From an uncultured Alphaproteobacteria bacterium (GTDB lineage: Bacteria > Pseudomonadota > Alphaproteobacteria > Rhodobacterales > Rhodobacteraceae): 64,000 bases of DNA. The notes beneath the pieces are model-generated. The model worked only from the letters and a program-made list of their open reading frames with translations. It was not told where the DNA came from and did not search any database. Shown here in pieces: positions 1-10,437 of the stretch; position 1 is the stretch's first letter; each line of letters starts with the position of its first letter. The stretch is taken from the NCBI GenBank assembly GCA_902625475.1, contig CACOBR010000001.1, positions 85,587 to 149,586 of the forward strand, read 5' to 3'. The translations under genes and the position numbers were made by a program.

Positions 1-1
1 T

Positions 2-409
2 ACTAACATTTTATCTGAAACTATTTTAAGTTATAATTACTCTCCATTTACAATCGTTGCCATTATCTTATTAATTTATATTTTTCTTGGCTGTTTAATG
101 GACAGCTTAGCAATGATTTTACTTACTATACCTGTTTTTTTTCCGGTTATTATCCAACTTGATTTTGGAATGTCCTATGAAGAAACTGCAATTTGGTTTG
201 GAATTTTGACATTAATTGTTGTAGAGGTTGGATTAATTACCCCTCCCGTTGGATTAAATGCATTTATTATTAATAAGATTGCAGGCGATATTCCTATAAA
301 AGAAACTTTTAAAGGAGTTTTGCCCTTCTTGATAAGTGATTTTTTAAGAGTCATCTTACTTTTTACTTTTCCAGGCATTACTTTATTTTTAGTGAGATTG
401 CTTTATTAA
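2..409 (+). CDS. TRAP transporter large permease subunit (DctM-like), C-terminal part
   Basis: The left end of the window cuts this gene. The reading frame is open from base 2, well before the first ATG listed in the ORF track, so about 135 C-terminal residues are present. Hydrophobic segments alternate with the motif GCLMDSLAMILLTIPVFFPV, typical of the DctM membrane subunit of TRAP transporters, followed by a GLITPPVGLNAF-type segment also usual in that family. The protein would import a small organic acid across the inner membrane using an ion gradient and a periplasmic binding protein (not in view). It lies 27 bp before a VOC protein and a ring-hydroxylase-like monooxygenase, so the substrate may be an aromatic or related acid; that link is inferred. 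Confidence 0.85.
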   Translation, partial: TNILSETILSYNYSPFTIVAIILLIYIFLGCLMDSLAMILLTIPVFFPVIIQLDFGMSYEETAIWFGILTLIVVEVGLITPPVGLNAFIINKIAGDIPIKETFKGVLPFLISDFLRVILLFTFPGITLFLVRLLY

Positions 410-436
410 TAGTTTAAACAGAAAAGGTTTTGTATA

Positions 437-979
437 GTGAAAAATAATATTAAAAAGTCAAATTTTTTGAAATGTCAGCATGTTTCTTTAGAGGTGAGCA
501 ATGTTGATGAATCACTAAAATTCTATAGAAATTTTTTATTTATGAAACTTACTGAAAGGCACAAAGCAGGAGAGCATAAAGCTATTCCTTTTGAAATGGC
601 ATTTTTAAGGCTTAATGAACATCACCATGATCTTGTGCTTACGAATAATCCAAATAGAAATTATACGAAAAAAAATGATCAAAATTCTCCAGCAGGAATT
701 CATCATTTTGCATTTGAATGTTCAACTCGTGAAAGTTTTTTATTTTATTTATCAAGAGCTAAAGAATTAAATTTGCAAATTGTCAGAGGACCAGTAATTC
801 ATAGTTCATTTAATAAAAATGGTGATGGGACATGGGGAGAAAATGAAAGTTTTTATGTATTAGATCCAGATAATCATAGAATTGAGATTTTTTGTGATAT
901 GGCAGTTATTAATAAAAAGGGAGAATATATTAATACCGATAATAAGGTTGTCCCAGATACGATTGCAGAAGAGATTTAG
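437..979 (+). CDS. VOC-family protein (glyoxalase/extradiol dioxygenase fold)
   Basis: The 180-residue protein carries the vicinal-oxygen-chelate fold. Likely metal ligands are visible: a histidine in QHVSLEV near the N-terminus, one in GIHHFAF in the middle and a glutamate in DNHRIEIF near the C-terminus. This His-His-Glu pattern is typical of extradiol ring-cleaving dioxygenases and glyoxalases. The start is GTG at 437. The gene sits between a TRAP permease and an FAD-dependent phenol-type hydroxylase, so ring cleavage after hydroxylation is the most attractive role. It is shorter than classical two-domain catechol 2,3-dioxygenases (about 300 residues), so the exact reaction is unknown. Confidence 0.75.
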   Translation: MKNNIKKSNFLKCQHVSLEVSNVDESLKFYRNFLFMKLTERHKAGEHKAIPFEMAFLRLNEHHHDLVLTNNPNRNYTKKNDQNSPAGIHHFAFECSTRESFLFYLSRAKELNLQIVRGPVIHSSFNKNGDGTWGENESFYVLDPDNHRIEIFCDMAVINKKGEYINTDNKVVPDTIAEEI

Positions 980-1004
980 AAAAATAACTTTTTTATGAAT
1001 TTTT

Positions 1005-2513
1005 ATGGATGAAAATCGATCATTTGATGTAATAATTATTGGATTAGGTCCTGTTGGTGCGGTCGTCGCTAATCTCTTAGCTCCATTTAATATATCAATT
1101 TTAATAATTGAAAAAAATAAAATGATTCATCCTACACCTCGAGCAATTCATTTTGATGGTGAGGTAATGCGTATTTTTCAAAATATTGGACTTTCTAGTT
1201 ATATAAAAAAAATTTCTAGACCATCATTTCAGGGAATGCATTTTGTGGATAAAAACAACAAAACATTGCTTGTTAGAAAAGCTAATAAAGATATTGGTGA
1301 TCAAGGATGGCATAATAATTGGTATTTTTTTCAACCCGATTTGGAAAAAATTTTAAGAAATGGTTTAAATCGTTTTAATAATGTTTCTTTTAGGTTAGGT
1401 GAAAATTTAATCAAAATTAAAGATTTAAAAAATAATTGTATTCTTACAACTAATTCCGCTTTTTCAAATAAAAAAAAATCCTATTTGGGAAAATGGGTAA
1501 TAGGGTGTGATGGTGCAAATTCATTGGTGAGTAAAAAAATCTCAAAAAAAGTGACAGACTTTGGATTTGATGAAAAGTGGCTTGTTATCGATTTAAATAT
1601 TAAAAAAAACTCAGTTAGAGCAAAAAAACTTCCTAACTATACAGTACAACATTGTAACCCAATGAGACCAATGACAAGGTGTTGTATCAATTCATCAAAA
1701 AGAAGATGGGAAATAAAAATTCTTCCTAAAGATGATTTAAAAAAGATTCTTCAAAAAAAATTTTTATGGTCAATTTTATCTCCATGGTTAACTCCTGATG
1801 ATGCTGAAATAGAAAGAGCCCAAATTTATACTTTTCATTCTATAATAAAAAATAAGTGGAGAAAAAATAATATGGTAATAGCTGGAGATAGTGCTCATCA
1901 GTCACCTCCTTTTCTAGGTCAGGGCCTTTGTGCTGGTTTTAGAGATGCTAGTTCGTTAGCTTGGCGTTTGGCTAAAATAATTAAGGGTAGAGCTGATAAT
2001 ACCTTACTTGATTCATATACAAATGAAAGAAAAAAGCATGTTTTAGAATTTATTAAATTAGCTACAAGATGTGGTCAATTGATTAACACTGGTAAAAAAA
2101 GTCTTATTAATAAATACTTCGATAGTAGTCTTAAAAAAAATAAAGCAAGTTTTAATTACCCAAAGCCGCAACTTGGTAAAGGTATATGGGAATATGGTAA
2201 AACACCATTAGGTCAGATAACTCCTCAATTTCTTTTTAGAAAAAGGTTATTAGATGAGGGAGCAATTTATAAGTTTATTTTATTAGAGAATTGTAATCTT
2301 AAAAATAATTTGCAATATCAAGATAAAAAATTGCTCGAGGAAATTGAAATTAAAATAATTTCTGCCAACAAAGAAATTAAAAGTTGGCTTAAAACTATCA
2401 ATGCTAATGTAGCATTAATAAGACCAGATAGATACTTATATGGTTTTGCTAATGATTATTCTGAGACAAATAAATTACTAAATAGTTTAAGAGAAAAATT
2501 AGAAACTAAATAA
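1005..2513 (+). CDS. FAD-dependent aromatic monooxygenase (MhpA/PheA/TfdB-like)
   Basis: A 502-residue flavoprotein of the group A hydroxylases. The N-terminus has the Rossmann ADP-binding motif GLGPVGAVVANLLAP (about residues 13-27), the middle has a DG-type motif in GCDGANSLVSK (about 168), and the GD motif AGDSAHQSPPFLGQGLCAG (about 293-311) contacts FAD ribose. Length and motif order match 3-(3-hydroxyphenyl)propionate hydroxylase and phenol hydroxylases, which use NADPH and O2 to hydroxylate a ring. The position directly after a VOC protein and a TRAP permease suggests a short uptake-hydroxylation-cleavage pathway. The C-terminal thioredoxin-like part is short. The substrate cannot be read from sequence. 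Confidence 0.85.
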   Translation: MDENRSFDVIIIGLGPVGAVVANLLAPFNISILIIEKNKMIHPTPRAIHFDGEVMRIFQNIGLSSYIKKISRPSFQGMHFVDKNNKTLLVRKANKDIGDQGWHNNWYFFQPDLEKILRNGLNRFNNVSFRLGENLIKIKDLKNNCILTTNSAFSNKKKSYLGKWVIGCDGANSLVSKKISKKVTDFGFDEKWLVIDLNIKKNSVRAKKLPNYTVQHCNPMRPMTRCCINSSKRRWEIKILPKDDLKKILQKKFLWSILSPWLTPDDAEIERAQIYTFHSIIKNKWRKNNMVIAGDSAHQSPPFLGQGLCAGFRDASSLAWRLAKIIKGRADNTLLDSYTNERKKHVLEFIKLATRCGQLINTGKKSLINKYFDSSLKKNKASFNYPKPQLGKGIWEYGKTPLGQITPQFLFRKRLLDEGAIYKFILLENCNLKNNLQYQDKKLLEEIEIKIISANKEIKSWLKTINANVALIRPDRYLYGFANDYSETNKLLNSLREKLETK

Positions 2514-2718
2514 ATTTTAACATTATTTTTATTTTTATGGTATATAATTACCTTACATTGATAATAAGAAATATTAATTAAACCAAGCTTTGAAATTTAC
2601 TACTTTGGCAGTTTTATATTGAGTTAATAAAAATTATAAATTTAAAAAAATATTTGAATGAAATTTCATATATTCAATAATTTGTATTCTAGTATTATTA
2701 TATAAAAGTGAGTAGACA

Positions 2719-3618
2719 ATGAATAAAGATATAACCCTCTTAGATGGATCCATTGGACAAGAAATTTTAAAAAGATCTGGTGATAAAGCTACACCACTTT
2801 GGTCAACTAAAGTAATGATGGACAAACCAACAATTGTTGATGATGTTCACAGGAGTTATTTTAAATCTGGGGCAACTGTAGCTACAACGAACACTTATCC
2901 AGTTCATTATGATAGATTAAAAAGAGTAGGCTTAGAGGATGATAGATTTAAACTTTGGGATATCGCAGTAAATTCAGCATTAAGTGCTAGAAATAAGCAC
3001 GGTTATGGTAAAGTTGCGGCTTCAATAGGTCCTCTTATTGCATCATATCGACCAGATATTTGCCCTCCAGCAGCTGAAGCTGAAAAAATTTATGATGAAA
3101 TAATTAGTCATTTGTCTTTGAAAACTGACATAATTTTGATTGAAACAATGTGTTCTATAGATCAGGCTGAAGGTGCTTTGAGAGCTTCAGAAAAAATAGA
3201 AAAACCTGTATGGATTGGTTTTTCTGTTGATGATTTCGATGGTTCAAAATTAAGATCTGGAGAAAATTTAAAAGAAATAGCTTCCATTTTAGAAAAGTTT
3301 ACTATTGAGGCTGTACTTATTAATTGTTCAAGACCTGAAGTAGTTACTACTGCTGTAGAAATTGTTTCTTCATTTAATAAAAAGTTTGGAGCTTATGCTA
3401 ATGGATTTACAAAAATAACATCTGGTTTTTTAAAGGATGCACCGACAGTAGATGCTTTGGAAGAAAGAAAGGACCTAAGTCCAGAAAATTATTTGGAATT
3501 TGTAATGGAATGGGTCGAGTTAGGTGCTTCTATAGTTGGTGGTTGTTGTGAGGTTGGTCCAGAACATATAAAACTCATAGCAAATAAATTAAAAAATACT
3601 GGTTATCAAATAGTTTGA
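2719..3618 (+). CDS. Homocysteine S-methyltransferase family protein (MmuM/BHMT-like)
   Basis: A 299-residue TIM-barrel methyltransferase. It begins with the family signature LLDGSIGQEI and ends with the zinc-binding GGCCEVGPEHI; a third cysteine lies in LINCSRPE (about residue 205). These Cys...CC ligands bind the zinc that activates homocysteine thiol. Likely donors are S-methylmethionine, betaine or a related compound. Start is ATG with a GTGAG ribosome site just upstream. A 205-bp AT-rich gap separates it from the monooxygenase, so it probably starts its own transcript, which may include the TSUP gene downstream (40 bp). Confidence 0.85.
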   Translation: MNKDITLLDGSIGQEILKRSGDKATPLWSTKVMMDKPTIVDDVHRSYFKSGATVATTNTYPVHYDRLKRVGLEDDRFKLWDIAVNSALSARNKHGYGKVAASIGPLIASYRPDICPPAAEAEKIYDEIISHLSLKTDIILIETMCSIDQAEGALRASEKIEKPVWIGFSVDDFDGSKLRSGENLKEIASILEKFTIEAVLINCSRPEVVTTAVEIVSSFNKKFGAYANGFTKITSGFLKDAPTVDALEERKDLSPENYLEFVMEWVELGASIVGGCCEVGPEHIKLIANKLKNTGYQIV

Positions 3619-3658
3619 TGTTGAAATTAAAATTTAAAAAATTCTTTACATTTTGATA

Positions 3659-4426
3659 ATGTATGACACTTGGATTTTTTGGATTATTGCTGTTTTTGCT
3701 GCCGCAACTGTTGGATTAGGAAAGGGAGGTCTACCAGTGATTGCATCTCTCGCAGTTCCTAGTCTTTCTTTGTTTATGTCACCAATTAGTGCTGCAGGAC
3801 TATTACTGCCTGTTTATATCGTATCTGACATTTTTGCTTTATTTTTTTACAGAAAAGATTTTGATATTAGAGTTTTAAAAATAAGTATTTTAGGTATGAC
3901 AATTGGTGTATTAATAGGTTGGGCTACTGCCGATTTTGTTATTGAGTGGGTAGTAACAATTATTATTGGGCTTATGGGTTTAATATTTGCAATAAATGAG
4001 TTATTCAGAAACAGCATAAAAAAAACCAATTTAAAAAAAATTAATCAAAGTAAAGGTTTATTTTGGTGCTCAATTTCAGGTTTTACTAGTTTTATAAGTC
4101 ATAACGGGGGACCACCATGGCAAATATTTGTTATACCTCTTGGCCTCAGTAAAACTGTTTATGTTGGAAGCTCTGTATTAGCCTTCAGTTATGTTAATGC
4201 TATAAAAGTCATACCTTACTTCTTTTTAGGTCAACTTAATTTTGGCACTATTAAGATTGCTTTATTTTTACTTATTCCTGCCTCTTTAGCAGTCTATATT
4301 GGTTATTTAGCTGTTAAAATCATTCCTGAAAAAGTATTTTATTTAATAATTTCTTGGGCTTTGTTAATTATTTCTTGTAAATTAATATGGGACGGAATTT
4401 TTTTATCAAAATTATTCATTTTTTAA
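3659..4426 (+). CDS. TSUP (TauE/SafE) family transporter
   Basis: About 255 residues with seven to eight hydrophobic segments and the family's glycine/proline-rich first helix (VGLGKGGLPVIASLAVP) and mid-protein GFTSFISHNGGPPWQIF motif, which is repeated in the two halves of TSUP proteins. These carriers move sulfite, sulfonates or other organic anions across the inner membrane. The ORF track begins at a TTG (3653); ATG at 3659 is in the same frame and preferred. It follows the homocysteine methyltransferase closely, which fits sulfur metabolism, but the cargo is unknown. Confidence 0.82.
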   Translation: MYDTWIFWIIAVFAAATVGLGKGGLPVIASLAVPSLSLFMSPISAAGLLLPVYIVSDIFALFFYRKDFDIRVLKISILGMTIGVLIGWATADFVIEWVVTIIIGLMGLIFAINELFRNSIKKTNLKKINQSKGLFWCSISGFTSFISHNGGPPWQIFVIPLGLSKTVYVGSSVLAFSYVNAIKVIPYFFLGQLNFGTIKIALFLLIPASLAVYIGYLAVKIIPEKVFYLIISWALLIISCKLIWDGIFLSKLFIF

Positions 4427-4493
4427 AATTATAAAATCTATTGATATTATTCAACTTTCAACAAAAAACAAAATTTGTTTATTTTCTTAGTTG

Positions 4494-7400
4494 ATGTATT
4501 ATGTTCTTATGTCCATTGTTTTTATAGATAAAGGCATAGAAGAATTTGATAATTTATACAATGAGTTATCTAAAACCCATCTTGTTTATTTATTGGATGA
4601 TAAAAAAAATTCTTTTGCGCAAATATCAGAAATCATCAGTCATAATTCTAATTTGGGTTCTATACATATTTTTAGCCATGGCAGTCCAGGTGTCCTTCAG
4701 TTTTTAAGTGGATCAATATCATCTGATAATTTATTAAATTATGATCAAGAAATTCAATCTATTTCAAATTCATTAGGCCCTAAGGGCAATGTTCACTTCT
4801 ATGGATGTAATGTTGGTCAAGGGGATAAAGGTCTTGAGTTTGTTAATCTTTTTTCTTCAATTTCAAATTTGGATGTTGCTGCTTCAGATGATGTTTCTGC
4901 ACCTAAATTTTTAAATGGTGATTGGGATTTAGAAGTTAAAACTGGTGAAATTCATCAAGCATCTATTATTCCTTTATCCTTTAAAGGTAGTTTAGGTGCT
5001 CCTTCGATTTCAAATCTGAATACTAATATTGCATATACTGAAAATGCAGGGTTAGGAGCACTTGATACTGACATAACCATTTCAGGTGGTACTACTACTG
5101 CTGGTGATAAATATGAGGGGGGGTGGATAGAGTTTAGTCTCTCTACTGCACAAACTACGGATATTTTAAAATTCACAGATGATGGTAGTGCTTCTACTGT
5201 TAATGGTCAGGTATCTATTGTTAATTCAATCATTTATGTTGGAAATGGAACAGGGGCAGCTATCCTTGGAAATGTTGATTCAACTAAAAACGGTCTTAAT
5301 GGTAATGCTCTAAGGGTTAATATTTCTAACAAATTTCAAAATGGAAATTTTGAAACTAACGATGGTTCATCTCAATTCGGCAATTGGCAAATATATGATA
5401 GTGGACCAATTTATTTTGGAACTACTAAAATTGATGGACTAGATACCCCAACTGATACAACTCCTCCAAAATCAGGTATACCTATTTCTGATCAAAATGT
5501 TCCAACAGAAGTTGGATCATATAGTGGTGCAGTTAATGATGATGGCGGTGGAGAATACTCAGTAAGACTGACCAGTGGTAGCCCTAACAAAATAGTTGCA
5601 AAAAAGGGTTATGATATCGTAAGGGGTCCTGCTCTTTACAGTGACAACACTGTCTATTTAAGGGCTAATGATCAAGTTAGTTTTGATTGGAAAGCTTCTG
5701 GTGGAAGAGATGCATTTGATGTTTATGGATATATAGTTAATGTTAATGATAATTCATTTTTAAAAATTTTAGATGAAACAGGAACTTCTGCTAGTGCTAC
5801 TACCAGTTGGGCAACTGAAACTGCAACTGTTACCGCAGAGGGATCCTATAAATTTGTATTTGTTGCTGGTACTTTTGATTTTTCAGGTGGTAAATGGGCA
5901 GGGGCTCAATTATTTGTTGATAATGTAACAGTTACAGAGAATGTTGCTCCTCCAACTATTTCAGATTCAATGGTTCAATCCATTGCACAAAGGGTAAAAT
6001 TTGAAAGTACATCTGAAGATCCTCCTGCCTCTAAAACTCTCACTGTAAAAACCACTAATCTAAATAATGCTGGAGCAGAACAAACTGGAACGGCAACAGC
6101 TACAATTAATTTTACTAAATTAAATGATGCGCCTTCTATAACATCTTCAAATACTGCTTCTATTGATGAAAATCTTCCAATAACAACAGTAGTTTATGAC
6201 GGTAACGCTACTGATGTTGATTCATCAGATACTATTACTTTTTCAATTTCTGGAACTGATGCAGCTCTTTTTACAGTGGATTCAAATAATGGTGAAGTTA
6301 AATTAAAAACTTCGGCTGATTTTGAAACTAAAAACTCCTATAATTTTAATATTATTGCTACTGATAACGGAGCAGGAACACTTTCTACTACTAAAGCCGT
6401 AACACTTTCAGTAAATAATCTCAATGATCCTCCATCAATAACTAGTGGGGCAACTGGAACAATTGCTGAAAATGCCTCAATTTCAACTATTGCTTATGAT
6501 GCACAAGCTAGTGATCCAGATGGTAATTCAATTACCTTTTCAATTACTGGCACCGATGCATCGTTATTTACTATTGATTCAGATGATGGTGAAGTTCGTC
6601 TTAAAAATTCTGCTAATTTTGAAATTAAAAATTCTTATTCAATTAATGTTGTTGCTACAGATAATGGATCTACGCCTGCTAATTCAACGAAGGCAGTTAC
6701 TATTAACGTAACTGATCAAAATGATAATCCTGCAGTAGTTAATGATACAGCAATTACCACACTCAATACTGCGAAGAATAATATTGCTATTCTTGCTAAT
6801 GATAGTGATGAAGACGGAGATACACTTACTATACAATCCATCAGTTATTCGGGTGCTGGGAATGCAACAACGAATGGTACAGTCATAAATTATACACCAC
6901 CGACTGGGGTGGCTACCACAACTGAAACAATTACTTATGTCATATCTGATGGAAATGGAGGTACTACTAATGGAACTTTGACAATGAGAGTTGTTACTCC
7001 ATTAATCCAAGGTCCCAGTAATTCCGCGGGATCTGAAACATCCACAGTTTCAAAAAATGAAAATATAACCGCAGTTACCAATTTAACAGCTAATGTTCCT
7101 GTCACTTGGTCTATAAACACAGGTCTAGATGGTAATAAGTTTGATCTAGATGCAGGGGGAAATTTAACATTTAAAGTTGCTCCCAACTTTGAAATTCCTA
7201 CTGATGCTGACAACAACAACACTTATCAAGTAGAAGTAAAAGCAGTTGAAGGTGGAGGTTTTTTTTCTACGCAAATTATTACTGTAACCATTCAAAATGT
7301 AAATGAAGCACCACCTGTTATAGATGCGACTAATTTAACAGGATCAGTTTCTGAAAATGCCAATATTTCTGAAGTAATTTATGATGTTACAGCAACTGAT

Positions 7401-9050
7401 GCAGATGTAAACGATGTACTTACTTTTTCAGTTTCTGGGACAGATGCTTCTTTGGTAACAATAGATTCTGATGATGGCGAGGTTAGATTAAAATCATCTG
7501 CTGATTTTGAAAATAAAAATTCTTATAACTTTAATGTAGTAGCAACAGATCCTGATGGCTCACAAGATACTGAAAGTATAACAGTAAATGTAACAAATGC
7601 TAATGATCAACCAGTAGTTACATCTGGTTCAACTGCAACATTAGCTGAAAATCTTTCAAACTCGACTGTTTTTTATACCATTACAGCAACGGATCAAGAT
7701 GCTGGTGATAACTTATCATTTTCAATCTCAGGAGACGATGCTTCTTTAATTGAGGTAGATACTGACGATGGCGAATTGCGATTAAAAACTTCTGCAGATT
7801 TTGAAAATAAATCCTCCTATATTTTTAATGTAATTGCTACAGATAATGGCGTTGGTAATTTATCCACACAAAAAGCTGTAACATTAAATATTACAAATGC
7901 GAATGATGCACCATTACTAAAAAATGCTATTTTGGACATTGTTGTTAATGAAAATACATCTGGGGGTTATAATTTTAATGATACTTTTTCTGATCCAGAT
8001 GATGATATCATAACTTTGTCTGCTAGGTTATCATCTGGTTCGGTATTACCTGGCTGGATAACATTTGATGCAACGACTAATTATCTCACTATTACTCCCA
8101 CAAGATCAGAGTTATTAGGAGCTAATGTTGAAATAACTGCAAATGATGGAAATGGTGGGACTTTTTCTGATCAATTTATAATCAAAGTTAATCCATCCAA
8201 TACCCCAGCTTTTGGCGGAGTAACCATTACTGGTGAAAAGTCCTTGGATAAATTAATAACTGCAAATGCATCAATTGCAGATCAGGAGGGATTAGGAACT
8301 TTTAACTATCAATGGTTTAGTGACGGTATCAAGGTTCAAGATTCAAATACAAATAATTACAAAATTCTTGCATCCGATCTTGGGAAAAAAATTAAGGTAG
8401 TTGTTAATTTTGTCGATGGGTTTGGATTTGCAGAGTCAATTTCATCTGATGAAATAAAAATAGAATTACCTATAAAAACTGTTATAAATTCAAGCTTGAG
8501 TAGTCGCAATGTTTTTAAAGATGCACATAGTCAGATTGTTTTAAAAGGTGGTGATACAGATGACATACTTGTCGCTGCTGGAGGTAATAGTGAAATTATA
8601 GGGGGAGATGGTTCTGATGTAGTTATTGGTGGTACGGGAAATAATCCAATTAGTGGTAACTCTCAAGATGATTTTTTAATTGGTGACTTACTTTTATCTG
8701 ATTTTTTCTTTGGAGATGACGTTCTAAATGGAGGTCCTGGAAATGATTTAATCGAAGGTGGTAATGGAAATGATACTTTTGTTTTTGAACCTTCTAGTGG
8801 AAATGACACAATAGCAAAATTTCAATTAAATCTTTTGAATTTAAGTGAGTCGAAACCAATTGGTAAAGACTTTGAAAAAGGTAAAGATAAAATAAATCTT
8901 GAAGCTTTTGGATACAAAGAGTTTTCAGATGTTAAACAAAAATTAGAAAATAATTCCGATGGTTTTGCACTTTTTAATGATCAAGATAGTTCTTTTTTGA
9001 TTTATGGTGTTTCAGCAGATGAACTAAGTTTTCAAGATTTTATTTTATAG
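4494..9050 (+). CDS. Large secreted DUF4347/cadherin/RTX adhesin
   Basis: About 1518 residues with no N-terminal signal peptide. The first ~165 residues form a DUF4347 domain (SIVFIDKGI, then IFSHGSPGVLQF and VHFYGCNVGQG). The middle (about 545-1200) contains at least four cadherin-like repeats with the recurring pattern SISGTDASLFTIDSDDGEVRLK, and one Ig-like segment. The last ~150 residues hold glycine-aspartate calcium-binding RTX repeats (GGPGNDLIEGGNGNDTF) and a typical type I secretion tail. Such proteins are exported by an ABC/HlyD/TolC machine and act as calcium-stiffened surface adhesins. No type I secretion genes are adjacent. The cadherin modules are near-identical in places, so assembly collapse is possible. 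The start could also be ATG 4509. Confidence 0.85.
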   Translation: MYYVLMSIVFIDKGIEEFDNLYNELSKTHLVYLLDDKKNSFAQISEIISHNSNLGSIHIFSHGSPGVLQFLSGSISSDNLLNYDQEIQSISNSLGPKGNVHFYGCNVGQGDKGLEFVNLFSSISNLDVAASDDVSAPKFLNGDWDLEVKTGEIHQASIIPLSFKGSLGAPSISNLNTNIAYTENAGLGALDTDITISGGTTTAGDKYEGGWIEFSLSTAQTTDILKFTDDGSASTVNGQVSIVNSIIYVGNGTGAAILGNVDSTKNGLNGNALRVNISNKFQNGNFETNDGSSQFGNWQIYDSGPIYFGTTKIDGLDTPTDTTPPKSGIPISDQNVPTEVGSYSGAVNDDGGGEYSVRLTSGSPNKIVAKKGYDIVRGPALYSDNTVYLRANDQVSFDWKASGGRDAFDVYGYIVNVNDNSFLKILDETGTSASATTSWATETATVTAEGSYKFVFVAGTFDFSGGKWAGAQLFVDNVTVTENVAPPTISDSMVQSIAQRVKFESTSEDPPASKTLTVKTTNLNNAGAEQTGTATATINFTKLNDAPSITSSNTASIDENLPITTVVYDGNATDVDSSDTITFSISGTDAALFTVDSNNGEVKLKTSADFETKNSYNFNIIATDNGAGTLSTTKAVTLSVNNLNDPPSITSGATGTIAENASISTIAYDAQASDPDGNSITFSITGTDASLFTIDSDDGEVRLKNSANFEIKNSYSINVVATDNGSTPANSTKAVTINVTDQNDNPAVVNDTAITTLNTAKNNIAILANDSDEDGDTLTIQSISYSGAGNATTNGTVINYTPPTGVATTTETITYVISDGNGGTTNGTLTMRVVTPLIQGPSNSAGSETSTVSKNENITAVTNLTANVPVTWSINTGLDGNKFDLDAGGNLTFKVAPNFEIPTDADNNNTYQVEVKAVEGGGFFSTQIITVTIQNVNEAPPVIDATNLTGSVSENANISEVIYDVTATDADVNDVLTFSVSGTDASLVTIDSDDGEVRLKSSADFENKNSYNFNVVATDPDGSQDTESITVNVTNANDQPVVTSGSTATLAENLSNSTVFYTITATDQDAGDNLSFSISGDDASLIEVDTDDGELRLKTSADFENKSSYIFNVIATDNGVGNLSTQKAVTLNITNANDAPLLKNAILDIVVNENTSGGYNFNDTFSDPDDDIITLSARLSSGSVLPGWITFDATTNYLTITPTRSELLGANVEITANDGNGGTFSDQFIIKVNPSNTPAFGGVTITGEKSLDKLITANASIADQEGLGTFNYQWFSDGIKVQDSNTNNYKILASDLGKKIKVVVNFVDGFGFAESISSDEIKIELPIKTVINSSLSSRNVFKDAHSQIVLKGGDTDDILVAAGGNSEIIGGDGSDVVIGGTGNNPISGNSQDDFLIGDLLLSDFFFGDDVLNGGPGNDLIEGGNGNDTFVFEPSSGNDTIAKFQLNLLNLSESKPIGKDFEKGKDKINLEAFGYKEFSDVKQKLENNSDGFALFNDQDSSFLIYGVSADELSFQDFIL

Positions 9051-9077
9051 TAAGGTTTATTTATCAGAAGTATTAGA

Positions 9078-9866
9078 ATGTTCATTAATTTAAAAAAATT
9101 ATTCTCTTTATTATTCTTGTTTTTTCTTATGTCTAGTTGTGGAGGAAGCATCAGCAATGATGAAATAAAAAAAATGTCACTTTTTGATTTTACCTCTAAT
9201 GAGGATTCACCTTTAGAATTAATTACTGTTGATGGTACAACTTTGAAGCTTACAAATATTTCAGGAAAATTAGCAAGAGACGGTATCTCTAATACTATTA
9301 TTATTGATGAAACTAAATACGAACAAATAATATTAAGTAAAAACCTTACTGATTATGTGACTATAATACCGGAAGGAAATTTAATTAATGGATCATTTGG
9401 ATTAATAGGGTTGCAAAACGAACAATTTTCTTTACCAACAGGAAAACACATTTACAAAGGAGCTGCTGAAGTTTTTATAAATGATGGCAATGCTCTTTTT
9501 GGATTAAAAGGTAATAGTCAAATAATTTTTGATTATGACGGAAAAAATACATTCATTACTGGAGAAATTAAATCACTTAATGGAAATAAATCCTTATTAG
9601 ATCTTAGTTGTAGAAATTGTCCAGCAACAGAAATTGTTGATATTATATTTCCTAGTGGTCAAATTTGTAATCAAAACAGGATTTGTTTTAGTGAAATAGA
9701 GTTAAAAAATAGCAAATTAGACACTATATTAACAAACAATTATGAATTGGAATCCGATGGTTCATTTTTTGGTCCAGAAGGTTCTGAATTTGGTAATGTT
9801 TTCTCCGTAAAAGATACAGATAGTGGATCAATTGAAATTAGAGGAGCAATTGCTGGTTCTAAATAA
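9078..9866 (+). CDS. Predicted lipoprotein of unknown function
   Basis: A 262-residue protein with a lipoprotein signal peptide: lysines at the start, a leucine/phenylalanine core and a lipobox at FLMSSCGGS (cysteine about residue 21). The mature part is soluble, with four cysteines in a CRNCP... and ICNQNRICF region that may form disulfides in the periplasm or on the surface. No family was recognised. It follows the RTX adhesin by 27 bp in the same direction, so it may help present or anchor that adhesin; this is inference from position only. Confidence 0.65.
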   Translation: MFINLKKLFSLLFLFFLMSSCGGSISNDEIKKMSLFDFTSNEDSPLELITVDGTTLKLTNISGKLARDGISNTIIIDETKYEQIILSKNLTDYVTIIPEGNLINGSFGLIGLQNEQFSLPTGKHIYKGAAEVFINDGNALFGLKGNSQIIFDYDGKNTFITGEIKSLNGNKSLLDLSCRNCPATEIVDIIFPSGQICNQNRICFSEIELKNSKLDTILTNNYELESDGSFFGPEGSEFGNVFSVKDTDSGSIEIRGAIAGSK

Positions 9867-10053
9867 TTTATACTTATATATAAGAACAAATATTCAAATA
9901 ATTTGTAAAAAATATGTCAGGTTAGTTAACCGGATGTTTTTTTTAAAAATTAATCAAAAAATTATATTTGCCCCTCATTTTAACTTTGAGTTATACCAGT
10001 AAATCATGTTATATTTGATAAATTATTTTTATTTTTTAATTAATGATAGAATA

Positions 10054-10437
10054 ATGATATTTGTAAAACCTAATACAGAAAAAGAAGCAGTTTCCTTATT
10101 AAATAATTCAAATGGGATTTCTAGAATCCAAGGTGGAGGAACTGATGTACTTGTTCAAATGCGTTCCGGTATAATCGAACCTGAATTGATTATTGAAATT
10201 AAAAATATTCCAGGAATAAGAGAAATCAAAGAAGTAAACGGTGGGTATGAAATTGGAGCTGCAGTTTCAGGATCAAACTTTAAAGAAGTGATTGATAATA
10301 TTTCTTTAAAATATCCTAGTCTTAAACCTCAAATTACAAGAGCAATTTCTCTTGCTATCGATGGAAAAATTTATAAGGAATCTTGGTTTTCACCGATTAA
10401 TGAAGATAGTGAAGTTGACTTAATGCCTTATATGTAG
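10054..10437 (+). pseudogene. Chimeric remnant: molybdenum-hydroxylase FAD domain joined to MoaD/ThiS-like tail
   Basis: Residues 1 to about 88 (from ATG 10054; the ORF track begins earlier at 10006) look like the N-terminus of the FAD-binding subunit of CO/xanthine dehydrogenases, including QGGGTDVLVQMRSG and YEIGAAVSGS. The rest (FKEVIDNISLKYPSL, then AISLAIDGKIY and SEVDLMPYM) looks like the C-terminal half of a MoaD/ThiS ubiquitin-like sulfur carrier. The stop TAG is followed in frame by codons for Gly-Gly and then TAA, which is exactly the GG tail that MoaD needs. The ORF therefore appears to be a fusion of two gene pieces with a nonsense codon before the active tail. No partner molybdenum subunits are nearby. 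It is probably non-functional, though a short FAD-domain protein is possible. Confidence 0.6.

Noticed and set aside
6445-6711. 88-aa ORF inside the adhesin gene
   Set aside because: Leu/Met/Gln-rich out-of-frame shadow of cadherin repeats.
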